Of a stretch of 64,000 nucleotides of DNA, positions 36,772 to 50,900 are shown piece after piece. A program made the position numbers and the translations under genes. The notes under the pieces are model-generated. The model was not told the origin of the DNA and did no database searches. It saw only the letters and a list, made by a program, of their open reading frames with translations. The DNA is from Amaranthus tricolor (lineage: Eukaryota > Streptophyta > Magnoliopsida > Caryophyllales > Amaranthaceae): the NCBI RefSeq assembly GCF_026212465.1, contig NC_080058.1, forward strand, positions 7,211,001-7,275,000, given 5' to 3'. Every line of letters starts with the position of its first letter. Position 1 is the first letter of the stretch.

Positions 36772-39301
36772 ATGAAGCATGAAAAATGGCTGCAAGGAGT
36801 TTTGGTGCTATTCATTGGCATTATTCCTTCTATATTAGGTATTCTTCATTTCAGATGGTCATGTTCTCTGCTACCGTTTTTCTCTCTCGTTTTTTTCATG
36901 CTTATAATCAAACTTGATCACTAGCCGATACTCGATACATGTATAGGTGCATTCATTGGAGTCGATATAGGGACAGATTTGTCTAAAATGCCACCCGCTT
37001 CAGACATTGTTTCCATTCTTAAAGAAAACGAGATAACCCATGTTCGGCTTTTTGATGCCGATGCACACATGCTCAGTGCCCTTGCCAATACAAGCATAGA
37101 AGTAATGGTTAGTGTCACAAACGAGGAAGTTCTTGGGATTGGGCAATCCCCATCAACCGCAGCAGCATGGGTAAATAAAAATGTGGCCGCTCATGTTCCC
37201 AATACTAATATCACTGCTATTGCGGTTGGTAGTGAGGTTTTGACTACCATTCCACATGCCGCCCCTATTCTCGTTCCTGCGATGAATAACCTTCATAAAG
37301 CTCTCGTCGCTTCCAACTTAAACTTCAAGGTCAAAGTCTCCACTCCACATTCCATGGACATAATTTCTAGGCCATTTCCGCCTTCAACCGCCATCTTTAA
37401 TTCATCGTGGAACTCGACTATGTACCAGGTTCTTCAGTTCTTAAGGAATACTAACTCGTATTTCATGCTGAATGCGTATCCGTATTATGGTTTCACCACA
37501 GGAGACGGCATTTTCCCGCTTGAGTATACGCTTTTCCAACCGCTGTCCTCTGTCAAGCAGATAGTTGATCCGAATACTCTCTATCATTACGATAGCATGT
37601 TTGATGCTATGGTGGATGCTGCTTATTACTCAATTGATGCTTTCAATTTTTCCGGGATTTCAGTCGTCGTGACAGAAACTGGCTGGCCGTGGAGTGGGGG
37701 AGCCAATGAACCTAGTGCCACTGTAAAAAATGCTCAGACTTACAACAATAATTTGATTCGAAGAGTTTTGAATAACTCAGGTCCTCCGAGTCAGCCAAAC
37801 ATGCCAATAAACACATACATATACGAGTTGTTTAATGAGGATGAGCGTCGTGGCCCTCTTTCCGAGAAGAGTTGGGGGTTGTTTTTCACCAATGGCTCAA
37901 CGGTTTATCCTCTGAGTCTCGGCCCTTCTGGCCTATTGCCAGGAAATTCCACCGGTCTTTTCTGTATCGCCAAGGCAGGTGCCGATGAGGACAAACTGCG
38001 TAAGGGTTTGAATTGGGCTTGCGGTGATGGGCACGCTAACTGTTCAGCCATTCAGGAAGGCCAACCATGTTACTACCCGGATACCGTAGAGAATCATGCC
38101 TCGTATGCGTATAATGATTATTATCAAAAGATGCACAGTGTTGGTGGAACTTGTGACTTCGATGGTACAGCGGTTACTACTACTGCCGATCCTAGTAAGT
38201 TGCTGTGTCATCCTCAATAATTTTACTGCTAAGAATTCGATATATGAACGATTAAGATCTCGTTTTGCTTGTTAAATTGATTACAAGTTAGTACTTAAAC
38301 ATGTTATCCATCATGCTACTTTTAGCAACTGATTGTTAAAACTATTCACATTGATGGCTGTTTATTAAGATGGTAAGATTCATCATGAAGTTTGTTAAGG
38401 AACCATCTCAACCACAAGCTTAAGCTCATGATTGAAGCCCCTGGATATGTTATATACTCTAACACGCCCCTTCATACGAGAGCCCTTTGAGATATAAGTA
38501 TGGATGCAACACAGGCTTCTGCATACATGACGCTAAATATTCCTCTTCAAATAAGGGTTGGTTGAGATCGAACCTGTGACCTCTTGTTACACTGGTTTCT
38601 GATACTATGTCAAGGAACCAATTCAACCATAAGCTTAAGCTTTTAGTTGAGGCCCCAAAATGTTATATATTCTAACAAAGTTCGCCCGTCTATTGTGTAT
38701 TGGAATTCTATTTTGTGATGTCTGTTAAAAGTTGTTACATTTTGTTAGTTCAGCATCTCATTTAAGATTAGATAACATTTCTCCTGTTAAGGGCCTAGGA
38801 AGAACATAGAATTCAGACAACTACGGGTTACAAGTAAAAAAAATACCGTGTGTAGCTACCCTTAATTAATATTCTCTGTCTCTTTGAGTTTGCTACAATT
38901 GCTATTTTTGTTCGTCCCACATAATTTGCTACATTCTTCTTAACTTTAATGCGTATGCATCAATCGTTGCAAGTATGCAACACATTCACTCGTTTATCTA
39001 ACGCCTTTCTTGCCATGTTCAATCTCACAGGCTATGGTTCATGTGGTTTTACCGGGAGGTAACTAAATTTTGTTTCTTGTCATTATATGGTGCGGTTTGA
39101 ACTTTTAATAAATCGGGTTTTCTGAATTCCGTTGTTCTGTTATGTTTCACAATTCACAGCGCTAATTCCACCGCTGGACGAGGATTCAGTCCTACAGCAT
39201 TTGGTCCTGTTAGCCCGCTGATGGGGAGTAAGAGCAGAATGTTGTGTCCTGGAGTTGGAGGAGTATTACTGGGAATGTTTTTGCATTGGTTTTGGCTTTG
39301 A
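36772..39301 (+). CDS. Glucan endo-1,3-beta-glucosidase, GH17 with X8 domain, probably GPI-anchored
   Basis: Cell-surface beta-1,3-glucanase of the kind that acts on callose. Exons 36772-36838, 36947-38194, 39031-39058 and 39160-39301 give 494 residues. A signal peptide (about 1-23) precedes the GH17 barrel AFIGVDIGTDLS. The acid/base glutamate is E119 (AVGSEV) and the nucleophile E266 (VTETGWPW). The X8/CBM43 callose-binding domain spans about 360-447 with its cysteine pattern and SYGSCGFTG, completed only by the small third exon. The C-terminus has small residues followed by a hydrophobic tail (PGVGGVLLGMFLHWFW), which fits a GPI signal. If intron 2 is retained, the frame ends at 38220 after KLLCHPQ and loses the last X8 cysteine and the anchor. 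N-glycosylation sites are frequent. Similar plant enzymes locate to plasmodesmata or the plasma membrane; which applies here is not visible. Confidence 0.92.
38397..38677 (-). mobile_element. SINE-like/tRNA-like repeat in GH17 intron, with duplicated ends
   Basis: Two direct copies of about 66 bp (38397-38463 and 38612-38677; AAGGAACC, CAACCA.AAGCTTAAGCT and TGTTATAT) bracket a stretch whose minus strand reads AGTATCAGAAACCAGTG and CACAGGTTCGATCTC, resembling tRNA A and B boxes. This is a frequent plant repeat wording. It lies in intron 2 of the GH17 gene. Confidence 0.45.
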
Positions 39302-39512
39302 TTTATGAAGTGTTGATTCAATTTTTTGTACTCAAATACAATACAAATGAGATAGATTGCATTGTTAGTGACATAATAGGAATTATTGATCACAACTGTT
39401 TATGTATGTGTCTGTCCAGATACTTTTTATGTCAGTATGCAAATGCCATTTTTTTCTTTAAGGCTATCTTGTTCTTTACTCCCTTTGGCCCTCTTACTTT
39501 GTGAATAAGTGT

Positions 39513-39697
39513 TTGAGGTGTTCATTTGGGTTATTGGCTGAATTTCGAGTTAAATGTTTCGGGTAAGTTTAAAATCGGGTCTTATGTCCTTATTGATTTT
39601 TACATTATTTTAATTTCATTTTGAAATTGGGTTAAGTCGGGTTCGGATATAAGGTTGGATAAAAATCGGGTCATCGGGTTTGTTTTAAACACCTCTA
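39513..39697. mobile_element. hAT-type MITE, about 185 bp, diverged
   Basis: Left end TTGAGGTGTTCATTTGGG and right end AAACACCTCTA are the same family as 36071-36296 and 30714-31266, with the shared inner phrase CGGGTCATCGGGTTTG. The flanking octamers have drifted (TAAGTGTT versus TAAGTTCA at best), so it is older. It lies about 210 bp downstream of the GH17 stop codon. Confidence 0.65.
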
Positions 39698-40899
39698 AGT
39701 TCAAAATAAGTAGAGTAAGACTATTGCTAAATGAGGGGACAGATAGAGTATTTTTTTTGTTTTTTAAGTTTTTATATAGTACGTGGGGCTTGAACACTTA
39801 TTTTTATAATGTATTCTTCTGTGTTGTATGTACGTGACACAATTTAATATTAATTTAATATTAATGTATAGGATACTCTTTTAGATTTTGGTGTATATCT
39901 TGCATGGGCCTGGGCATGGCAGACTGACAGCAACCTGCTGGCCATTGTTTCTTTATTGTTGGAAATAGGGGTCTATTAAGAGGAAATATACTCGCTATCA
40001 ATTTTAGGAATAGTATGAATACTAGAACTCTAGAGTATTTGTTGTAAGATTGCCTATATTTTGGGGGGACTTGCAATATAAGGGAAAGAACAAGTGAGGC
40101 GAAAAGAGAAGGATATGAGAACGAATTGGAAAAGGTCTATATTAAGCGGATTTTGGGTTATTAATGACGAGAATTATTTTATTTTATTTTATTTTATTTT
40201 TTTTGTTTTATCAAGTTTGTAAAGAATTAAAAGGGATAAAATAAGGATAATAATTATATAGAGAATGTGAGATGAATAATGGAAGGATAAGAGATTAACT
40301 TGCAAATGAAACTAAATAAATTCAAAGGATAAGAAATTCATTGTCAAAGAATCTAAGGAGAGTTTGTTTGATGGATGATTTAGAGATAGATGGGGTTGGC
40401 TAAGCTCAAAACTCACTAAATATAGTACTGTTAGCAAGTTAGGAGATTCTTAAGGCACAAATGTATACGCTACTTACACTAAATATAAAAACTTTGACAA
40501 ATATAATTCTAATCTAAGAATATATGATTAATAAAAGTTTTTTTCTATAAACACATTTTTCGAATTCTCATATCATAATTCAGTACCATAAATAAACTAC
40601 AAGGTTATGTATATATATAGAGTGAAGGAAATTAGAAAACATAAGCCTAATTCTAAGTGAAACAAAGATCGATCACTTGGATGACAATAGGATTGGTGAC
40701 TTGGAATCAAAGAGTTCTTAATTTAAAATATTACAACCGAAATAAAAACGTAACTAACTAAAAGACTTGAAATAAAAATAAAGCATTCACCTCAAAAAAA
40801 TAAAAATACAAATAAAATAAAGCATTAAAAGAAAAGGATAGTGTTTAGCTGGGATCCATATAAACGTTGTCTTTGTATGATGTTTTTGATTTTTATTAC
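39698..40899. other. AT-rich intergenic region
   Basis: No gene or defined element. A TTTTA-repeat stretch occurs at about 40173-40200. Confidence 0.5.
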
Positions 40900-41640
40900 T
40901 ATGATAAAAATAATTAGACTATGATTTGTGAAAGAAGTGTAACTTGAGTCTCGCATTAATTAGTCATGTGTTAAATGACAGTTAAAGTGTGGAAGAAATT
41001 TAGCTTAAATGTTAAGAGTAACAACGTAGTTACTAAACCTTAAGCATGTTTGATGATGGTGAAGGACACATCACACTTTGTGATTGGTTTATATGGTAAT
41101 CAAAAAGTACATTATACATTTGGAAGCATTAGCTTGACATGTGAAGCTTTTAAAGTGCAAAGATTCAGTCCTAAGTGCAAAGAACAAGAGGTTTGGAGAC
41201 CGTGAGCTTGCATAGAAGAGAAAAGGAAAGGTTAGAAAGCTGCTTCAGGTGGCTCGACCTGCCTCGACCCCGGGTCGAGCGAAGCTATTAGTTGCTTTTT
41301 CACGTGAATCTGCTCACTGCTGCCCTCATCAATTGCTGTCCCACTTTGTTCACCCTTTGTCTATATATTGTTGTAGCACTTTAGTGTATTGGCTAGAGCC
41401 AAACTAAGAGCTTGAGCTATTTATCCATATCGTACTCTCTTAATTTTCCTTCGGCATCGTAACAAGCTTTCAAGCTCCTATATTCTTTAAACACATAATA
41501 CTACACTAGTCTAGGATGGTGGATGTATCCTTATTAATGTAAACCACCTTAAATCTTGGTGTTATGTTTATATTGCTTTTATTACTTAAATCACCTTAAT
41601 ACTTAAATATAATCACAATTCATTAGTGCACCTTCAAGTT
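40900..41640 (+). mobile_element. Copia-type LTR remnant (probably solo), boundaries approximate
   Basis: CACTAGTCTAGGATGGTGG then GTAAACCACCTTAAATC at about 41503-41556 corresponds to the end section of the LTR at 14.0-14.7 kb. TATATATTG at about 41361 could be its TATA box. A GC-rich inverted motif (GCTCGACC ... GGGTCGAGC, about 41253-41279) lies mid-LTR. No gag-pol follows. Confidence 0.5.
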
Positions 41641-41954
41641 ATAGTCATTAACCTTTCTGCCACCTTTAGGTCCACGCTTCCGCATTCATTAGCCTACTTT
41701 AACAATTTGAATATAACATTTTAATTTATGAAACTAACAACTACTTAAACCGATATTCTAATTGAACACGTCATTAAATTAAAGGACAAAAAATGGTAGG
41801 TAGCATATAAGGTAGTAGAAGGTTAATCACGATTCACGTGGGGGCAAGGTAGTCTCATTTGAAATTTGCTCACCCCAGCTACATAACTACTCGTACTCCC
41901 TGAAAGGAATGCGTATGACAAAATCCCCAAATAGTAGAGAGTAGAGAGTTAGAA

Positions 41955-44900
41955 ATGGGTATGAAAATGGAGGAGCTTGTTGCAGCAGGGATGAGTATGG
42001 AGGAAGCTCATATTCTTCTTAAGGTTGTTGACGATGTAGCTTCTAGATACAATGGTAGACCAGAAGGTGCGTCTGAGGTTTGGCGAGAAATTGTGGCAAG
42101 GAAGTTGTTGCGACCTGATCATCCTCACGCGCTTCATCAATTGGTGTATTACACTCTTTACTCTCATTGGGATTCTTCACTCCTTGGCCCTCCCCTTTAC
42201 TGGTTCCCTTCTCTGTAAGTTATTATACTTTCTTTTTTGTAATACTTTTCTTTTCAATCAACTTTTAAGCTTTTTCTTTTGATACTTTTAGTTTGATTTA
42301 TTTATTTATTTTTGGAATTGTGCTTATTTCTAATGTCCTGTTAAATTAATAGTGCCAAAATACTAGTGCTGATTTCTTTTTTAAAGTTTTGTTGATTCCT
42401 AATTGAAAATATCTGCTTTGCCTTGTGTTTCTGTATTAGTATATACTGCAAACACAATTGTCATAATCACAAAGAGGAAAGTTGGAGTTACTGAGGGTTT
42501 AAATTAACTTGGAGTATGACGGAGCATATAAAGTGCCACTTTATTACAACTGAGATAAGTAGAAGTTGGTTTAGAAAGAAATTGCTTGCTTCAAATACCT
42601 TGTGGTCCATATTTCAATGTAATGGAGATATTCAACAAAGATGAAGGATATTTACCGGGGTATTATGTGATCGAGATGTGTCCCTAAAGCTAAAGGATAA
42701 GATTTACTAGACAACCATTAGGAAATGTAAATGCTTCAATGGATGAGTGGACATACCTTGAGGGATAGATTTCGAAGCAAAAATATAAAAAATGTTTTAG
42801 GAGCCACAAATACTGTTGTGCGACAGCGGAAGCAAAGATCGAAAAACAATAACGGAAAGCAATAAAGATTCAAACAAACAATAAAGAAATCACACCGAGA
42901 AATTAACGTGGCTCACTATCAACGTGATAGCTACATCCGCCGGAACCGAGAATAAACTTTTCACTATAAACCGGGAGATTACAAGATGAACGAGAAGCCA
43001 CAACAATGACTCTCCAAGCTTTTTCTCTTTTAGTTTTCCTCTCTTTGTGTTTCATGCATCATTCTCTAATTCTAATTACAAGAGGGGTTTATATAGTATG
43101 CCACTTAATAAAAAGAAATTAGGTTAACAATTACAAAGAAACCGGCCCAAAAACTAAGTAACCGTCAAAAGAACGTGCGAAAACTGAAAATCCGAAAAAA
43201 ACTGCACAAGCTGCGGCTGCGTACTAGCTCGCGACCAACGACCTACCTGTTTTCCAAAATAGTAGCTTTTCCTTCAGAAACTCGCGACACGCGACCAAAC
43301 GTACGGCTCGCGATCTGGGCGTCTTCCAATCTAGTAGCTACTTGGCGCCCCGCGTAGTACTTTGCACCCCGCACACTTCGATCCATCTCTTGGTTCATCT
43401 TTAAACCCGATCTTAGACTCGGTTCGAGTCACAAAATTCCAACACGAGGAAGTTGCAGAAATGTGAATATTTCAATTGGTTCATATAGTCGATCCTAATC
43501 TTTTGGATTAAAATTTTGACATTGCTGTTGCACAACAACAACTTGAGCAACCACCGATCTCATTTCACATCAAAACCTCTTAGCAGTTTGTAGAGTAAGG
43601 AATGTGGAAGGTGATGATCATATTGAATCAGATTCGTAGTGTAAAAATAAGGCCGCATCGCATCGCATTGGCCGCTTTGTAAAGGTTTTCAAAACAACAC
43701 GTTGTAATGGTTTTAAAAAAACCGCATTGTGGGTCTTATCAAGGGATATCTTATGTTTACGACAAAAATTTAGGTGTTACGAATTACGATACCGTATCAT
43801 TCCCGTTACGGCATCACTGTTACATTACCACTATCGCGACCGCATTTTTACACAATGATTATATTAGTTCTTAAATCCTCAAAATCATCAACTTTTCTAT
43901 TCCACTTAATTCGCCTCATTTTTCACTTAGTCTGTCCCAATGAATTTCCCCATTTTATTTTTGGTTGTGACCCCACCACTTTTACTTTCTATTAGTCATC
44001 CACACTTCGACTTTATCAATCATGTATAGACTAGCAATATCTACCCACTGATCTTTCTGAAATGTACTGAACCTGGAGATCTTGTGATACCTCAAGTCCT
44101 TTGATACACTACAGAACTTGCTCGATTTTTTTTATCCCAATTATTGATCTTTCCTTCAAGAACAGATGGTCTGTTTTCTGCAGCAAGAGCTCTCAAATTG
44201 CAAATTACCAACTGGATATTTATGTCCTGGTACGAGTGAATTCATTGTGAATCTCTGCAGGACCTTTTAGCTCTTACACCAATGATAAGTTACAGACCTT
44301 GGACCTGCAATGGTGATTACAGAAGCAAGAGAGATCAGAATAATAGTCAGAAAAGAAGATGAGTACTCCAAAACTAGAAGATAATAGAGAGAAGAATACT
44401 ATAGAGAGAAGAGAGAAGATGTAGGGGAATGATTTGTTGTTAATATTAACTTCCGAATTATCAAAACAAGGACAAGCTACTATATCCCTTGATGCAAATA
44501 ATGTTAATGGTCCAAGAACTAATGTTTGGCTAGGTTATTAATTACAGTCACTATATCCCTTGATGCAAATAATGTTAAACAAACAAAGTTTGAATGTTAG
44601 TTATTTAGATGAAAAGCATACCAAAACAACATTTGTACAAAACAGTCTATTTGTGACATATAAGATCACTCTTATCGTGTGTGCTAGTATGCTTGTGTTA
44701 GAGCTTCAATGAAAGTGTGCAAATAGATATTTATTCTAACATATACAAAAAGAAAAGAGAAAACTGTGCTGGATTTACATACAGCTCTTTTTGTTTATTT
44801 GTGCTCTTGTCAGATATGAGTCACGTTTTACAAACGTGGGTCGTTTAATGGAAGCTCATGGCCCCAGGCTTTTGGGGAAGTTGTACAAGGATCCAATTAC

Positions 44901-47900
44901 TAGCTTTTCCACCTTTCAGAAATTTTCTGTTGAGAATCCCGAGGTGAATGCTTTAAGCTCATTTATGGTTTATATGATAACTTTATTAGCTAGTACTCCA
45001 TTTTCAGTATAATCTTAAGACAAAATTATCAAACCTAATAATAATTGGCTAATTGCTATGCTCAATCTGCCTTATTTTGTAATCTGTAGTCATGTCCTTT
45101 CTTTCACTTTGAGCAATAAGCTTTAAAACAAAATTATCAAACCAAATATGCTTCTAGTTCTAGAGAAGATGTTACAATACTTTTTAGTCTTTATAATAGT
45201 AGTCAGAAAGTTTGTTTGATCATTGCAATATTTGCAACTATATTCCAGATTTTCTGGTCATTGGTACTCAAGGAACTTTCAATTTGGTTTCATAAAGCAC
45301 CAAGGTGCATTCTTGATGAAACGGACAACCCGAAACATGGTGGAAGATGGTTTCCTGGTGCAGTTCTTAATATAGCTGAGTGTTGTTTGCTACCTACAAG
45401 TCATCCGAGGAAAATGGATAACAGTTTGGCCATTGTATGGAAAGAGGAAGGAGTTGATGATTTACCTATCCATCAAATGACTCTGAAAGAATTACGAGAA
45501 CAAGTAATGTATGCAGACTTCACCAAAATAATTGTTTTTTGTATCTCTAATTTCTTGCAGTAAGATTCCACTTGCAAGTGAACTGGGCTTGGGACTCAGC
45601 TTGATATTTGAGGAGTTCTGAGTCCCCCATCTGTTTTTTTTTGGGGGGTTGGGGAAGCTGAGACATTTGTAAACTTTTACAGGTTGGTTGCCAATTCTTT
45701 GGATGCTACTTTTGCTAAGGGGGATATAATTGCAATTGATATGCAAATGACTGTCGATGCCGTGATCATATACCTGGCAGTTATTCTGTCTGGTCGTACT
45801 GTTGTAACAATAGCTGATAGCTTTTCCGCAAAGGAAATCGCAGCTCGCTTGCGCATTTCAATGGCAAAGGGAATCTTTACTCAGGTGATTTTGTGTGTTT
45901 TCTTTTCACTCAACTGTAGCAAAATCTGCTTCTGGTCTTGCTGCAACTCAAATTGTGTTCTAGTGAAAAAGTAATTTTACATGTTAAGAAAGAAAACCAA
46001 AATGAAAGTAATTTTAGTAAAATTTGAACACTCATTATTCTGGTGGGTTTCCTATCTCTTGTTAGCTTTTTTTTCTATATGTATGTTTCTTTCCTTCTAT
46101 TGTTCTGATGGCTGTTTTCCTTGTTATTTCAGGATTATGTCTTAAGAGGAGGTCAAAAACTTCCTTTATATAGGTGAATACTTCTTTGTATTTGGATTTG
46201 TTGTTGCGTGGTAATGAATTATGTTCTGAACTTACTTGGATATTTGTCCTTCCCTTCATAAAAACATTCAATTGGTTACATCAACACAAGGCGAGGTCTA
46301 GTGTTTTGATTTTATCTGTACTGCTCAATGTATGAGTTCAGAGCCCGTGCTTTGTTTGTGGGGATTTTCTTAACTTGGAAACTTTTGTAAATAGACTTTG
46401 GTATTTATGTGTTACTAGGATCACTTTTAGCGCTCAAGTAGATAAATACTTCAATGTATGGATATGGACACCTGACATTTCATCATACCATAAACATACA
46501 AATTTTCTTAAAATGGCCAAAACTAATACTAGATGGAAACTGTCTAATGTCACTAAGAGCCAATTGAACAATCTTGAAAATTATAAATAAAAAGTTCCCT
46601 CTGGTCTAATATTTGCCGATGTTTAACTTCTACTTCCTCGGACCTTGTAATTTTTGTTCTTTGTTTCATGATTATTTTGATATGACCTTATTTAACTCAT
46701 GGATAACTCACTACGTAGTCGAGTTCTGGAAGCTGCTCCGTCCTTTGCTATTGTGGTTCCAGCTACTGGAGAGTCTTTAGATGTGTCATTAAGGAAACAA
46801 GACATGTCATGGAAAGATTTTCTGGCACGAGGAAGCCAATGTACTAGGTAATCCTTCCATTCAAACAGTCTCTTGAGGTTGTTCATATAGACTGTGGAAT
46901 AGTTAATTATTGCTTTGATATTGGAAATGTAGTAATGTACTAGTAATATTACATTGTTTTATCTAATTGACACACATTGTTGTCTTCATAATATATGTGA
47001 GAGAATATTAGATTAAATTTGTTGACCAATTGGGAAATTAATTTGGAATAGAGGATGTAAAATGTAATGTGATTTGGCATAATGGATTGCAGATCTCTTA
47101 AAGTGCAATCCAGACAGTTGGCTTAGTAGTTGAGTTGAGACTATTTGCCACTTTGTGCTTCAAAGTTTGTGACACTTCATCTGTATATAAACAACTTGGT
47201 GCCACTGAAGTTAAATGATATTCCTGTGAGTGAATGAGTCACCCATGCTGATACAGAGTTGGAATGTATATTCTTGCGCATTTCTTTGCTGAGTCAGAAA
47301 CTAATTTTCTTGTTCTCCCCTTTGTATGATACCATTTAAACAACTTTATCCGTTTCTTTCTATATGGGTGTTGTTGATGAGCATTTGCTTGTGCCCTCTG
47401 CTCATTACTACACATTAACTATGATTTCAATTTGCACAGGCCTCATGACTACTCTCCAGTATATCAGTCAAGGGAATCTATAGTCCACATTCTGTTCTCA
47501 TCTGGGACTACTGGTAACGAAATATTTGTGATCTGCGGAAACTCTTTATTTTATCTTTTTTCATGTATTTCCCTCTGGAATAAGTCGTATGGAAGTGATA
47601 GTTTCCGTATCTGCTGTTTTTTGAGATCTTGATATATTTTGCTTTAGGGGATCCAAAGGCAGTCCCTTGGACTCAACTGTCTCCAATTCAAACAACAGCT
47701 GATCTATGGGCACATTTTGATGCGCGAGTTGGAGATGTTGTGTGTTGGCCAACAAGTTTAGGATGGATGGTGGGTCCTGTATTGGTCTTTGGATGCTTCC
47801 TGAGTGGTGCAACTCTCGCTCTTTATCACGGATCACCTCTTGGGAGAGGTTTTGGGAAATTTGTTCAGGTGCGGTTTCTTGGCTTTCAAGTAATTAGTAA

Positions 47901-50900
47901 GTAGCACTAATCAAATAGTTGGATACAGCCCCTTGAGCTTCATTGCTTCTCAACCTCATAATTTCATTAATTCAAGGTATAAGCTTGCTTTGCTTCTGTT
48001 TGGACATCTTTAAAACCCAACATAAGTGGGATTGTACCTTGTTGATTAAAAAAAGAAAGTTGAGGATTGAAAATGATGGCCTTGTTTGGTAAATAAAAAA
48101 GATAAGAATAGGTTTGTTTGGAGGGGCTTGTTAACAATGTCCAAGAAGTTTGGTGGTTTTCAATTTTTAATAGTATTTTTGAGCACTTTTAAAAACACCT
48201 AGCGTTCTTGAACACAAGGTGTTCTCCTATCTCCCATTTCTTTCTTTCTCCTACAAATAAATAATTTTTTCACATGCTACTATCTCTTTTTTTCTTTTAA
48301 TATTGTTTTACTAAAACACTCAACCCAAAGTTATCGCTAAGACGCTAACTATGCTTAGACTATAGAGGATTGTAAAACGGTAAGTCAAGAATTTGACAAG
48401 CATACTTGAAATGCACTCAATCATATTAATGCTTTGAGACGGTCACATGAAAGGTTGGGCCGATACTGGTTCGGGTCATGTCAGCGGTTCTGTCAGACTT
48501 GATTTTGGAACCACCCCTGACCTGCGGTTCTGGCTGGACCAGTTCCTGGTCAGTTCGGTTTCGGGTAATCCGCCCTATAGCCATATCTAGTAATGCCTTT
48601 GTCTTTATCAGTCAATTTATATTTTATATAGCTATTAGTTATATCAAACAACTTTATAAAATCCGCGAGAATTTAACAATTCACAAAACCTAATTTCTAA
48701 AGAAGACTTTCTTCTGTTTAGAGCGGTTCTGGCTGGACCAGTTCCTGGTCAGTTCGGTTTCGGGTAATCCGCCCTATAGCCATATCTAGTAATGCCTTTG
48801 TCTTTATCAGTCAATTTATATTTTATATAGCTATTAGTTATATCAAACAACTTTATAAAATCCGCGAGAATTTAACAATTCACAAAACCTAATTTCTAAA
48901 GAAGACTTTCTTCTGTTTAGAAGGAATAAAGGATGCATAGATTCAATTTTTTTTTGATACAAGCATAAACACTTAGTTCATAATATATTATACAGATGTA
49001 AGCTATAGGTTTGTTTTAACAACCTTCTTTACCCAACTTCAGGATGCAGGGGTGTCTATATTGGGAACTATACCAAGTCTTGTGAAGACTTGGAAAAATA
49101 CACATTGCATGGATGGCCTAAATTGGACAAACGTGAGGTAGCACTTGTAATCAAAATTGGGCACAGACAGTCACTTGATGCAACTACAATCTAACATCTC
49201 GAATTTGGACCTATGCAGAGTATTTGCTTCGTCTGGAGAAGCGTCCAATGTGGACGACGACCTTTGGCTTTCATCAAGGGCGTATTATAAACCAGTCCTA
49301 GAATGTTGCGGAGGTACAGAGCTGGCTGGAAGCTATGTTCAAGGTAGTCTTATGCAACCACAAGCCTTCGGGGCATTCAGTACTCCAACATTGGCCGTAG
49401 GATTTGTGATCCTTGATGATTGTGGCAATCCTTTTGTAAGTTTCTTCTCAGTGGGTTCATGTTACTTTATTCATTTTTTGACAAATAAATATCATCTAAG
49501 CACATTTAACAAAAAATTTTATCTGCAAAAGCTAAAATAACCGCAAATGTTGGAATTCCTCTTTGATCTTTTGTATATTATTTTTTTCAGAATAAAAAAA
49601 GTGCATCCTGTATTGTATATATTATTGATTCATAAATTTCCAACCACCAACATAAAACTACGTCTAACATCGAAAAATCTCTGTATATCTTTGTTGACAG
49701 CCAGAAGAGGAGGCATGTGTAGGTGAAGTAGCTTTGTTCCCTCGGCTTCCAGGAGCAACTGACAGATTATTGAATGCTGATCATGAAGAGATTTATTTCA
49801 AGGGAATGCCACTATACAAAGGAATGGTATATGCTTTTTTCTATCTGCTTTCCGAAATGTACTAAGTGGATATCCTTTACACATATCATAAGCTCTAGCA
49901 AACCAAAGTGGATTTCAGACCTTTCTTCTTATAAGTCCTTGGTACTTTGACAAATTTTGTTTATCATGAATGATAATTTATACTTTTGAAAAGCTTTGTG
50001 CTTATAAGATTGATACTGATTACTCCTCTGTCCCTTTTGAGTTTCCACCATATGACTCAAAAAGCTCTCACTTATATGAGTCAATGAGATAGATGATGTG
50101 CATTTTTTTAATGGGATATGAAGTGCATGTTTAGTACAGATTGAATCCTTTGTTTATTTGAGTTTGCTCCACTTAGAAGAAATAGGCTCTCACAAAGATA
50201 AGGGAGGTGAGGCAAACTTTCTTGGATAGAGGAGTATTCCATATGGAGACTATGTTTTGTTGCTGAGTGAGGACTTTGAATTGGGGAAGGGTGGAGGAAT
50301 GAGTTGCTTAGCATGTGCTAGCCATGTTCAGGCTCGAATCTGTTATAACTTTTATGCTCAGCTCATCGCACCTAGCCAGCTTGTGAGAGGATGCAGGAGT
50401 GGCCCCCACTTTATACCCATCTGTGGGTGACACTGTATGATCAGGCCCAGCCCAAAACTAAAGTCTTGAGAGATCGAGTCTGTCAGGGTTCGGTCTCTCC
50501 ATCACCAAAAGTCGATCTCGTGAATTAATTAGATAAGGATAAATTGAAATATGGTTGCTTTCTTATTAAGAAACATTGAGCCTGAAACAAAAATAGTTGA
50601 AGTAGAAAAAATAAGAATGGTGTAAGGCCTAATCAACCTAAGCTACAAGGCTAAGGTGCTCAAATATTGATTGAATTCTACATTTATGACCATAAATTAA
50701 ATATTTGCAGCGTCTCAGGAGACATGGAGATATTGTTAAGAGAACCGCTGGAGGTTTTTTCCTGGTACAGGGCAGGGCTGACGATACTATGAATCTTGGA
50801 GGTATCAAGGTACACTGCTACTCACTATGTTTCAGACTTCACAGGATTTGTACACTACAAGTTGGGTAGAGCAATTGTTGAAATGAAAGCAATATATCTT

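Noticed and set aside
43175..43357. 60-codon + frame in AAE intron 1
   Set aside because: It falls within the GC-rich mid-section of a solo LTR; no retroelement protein similarity is seen.
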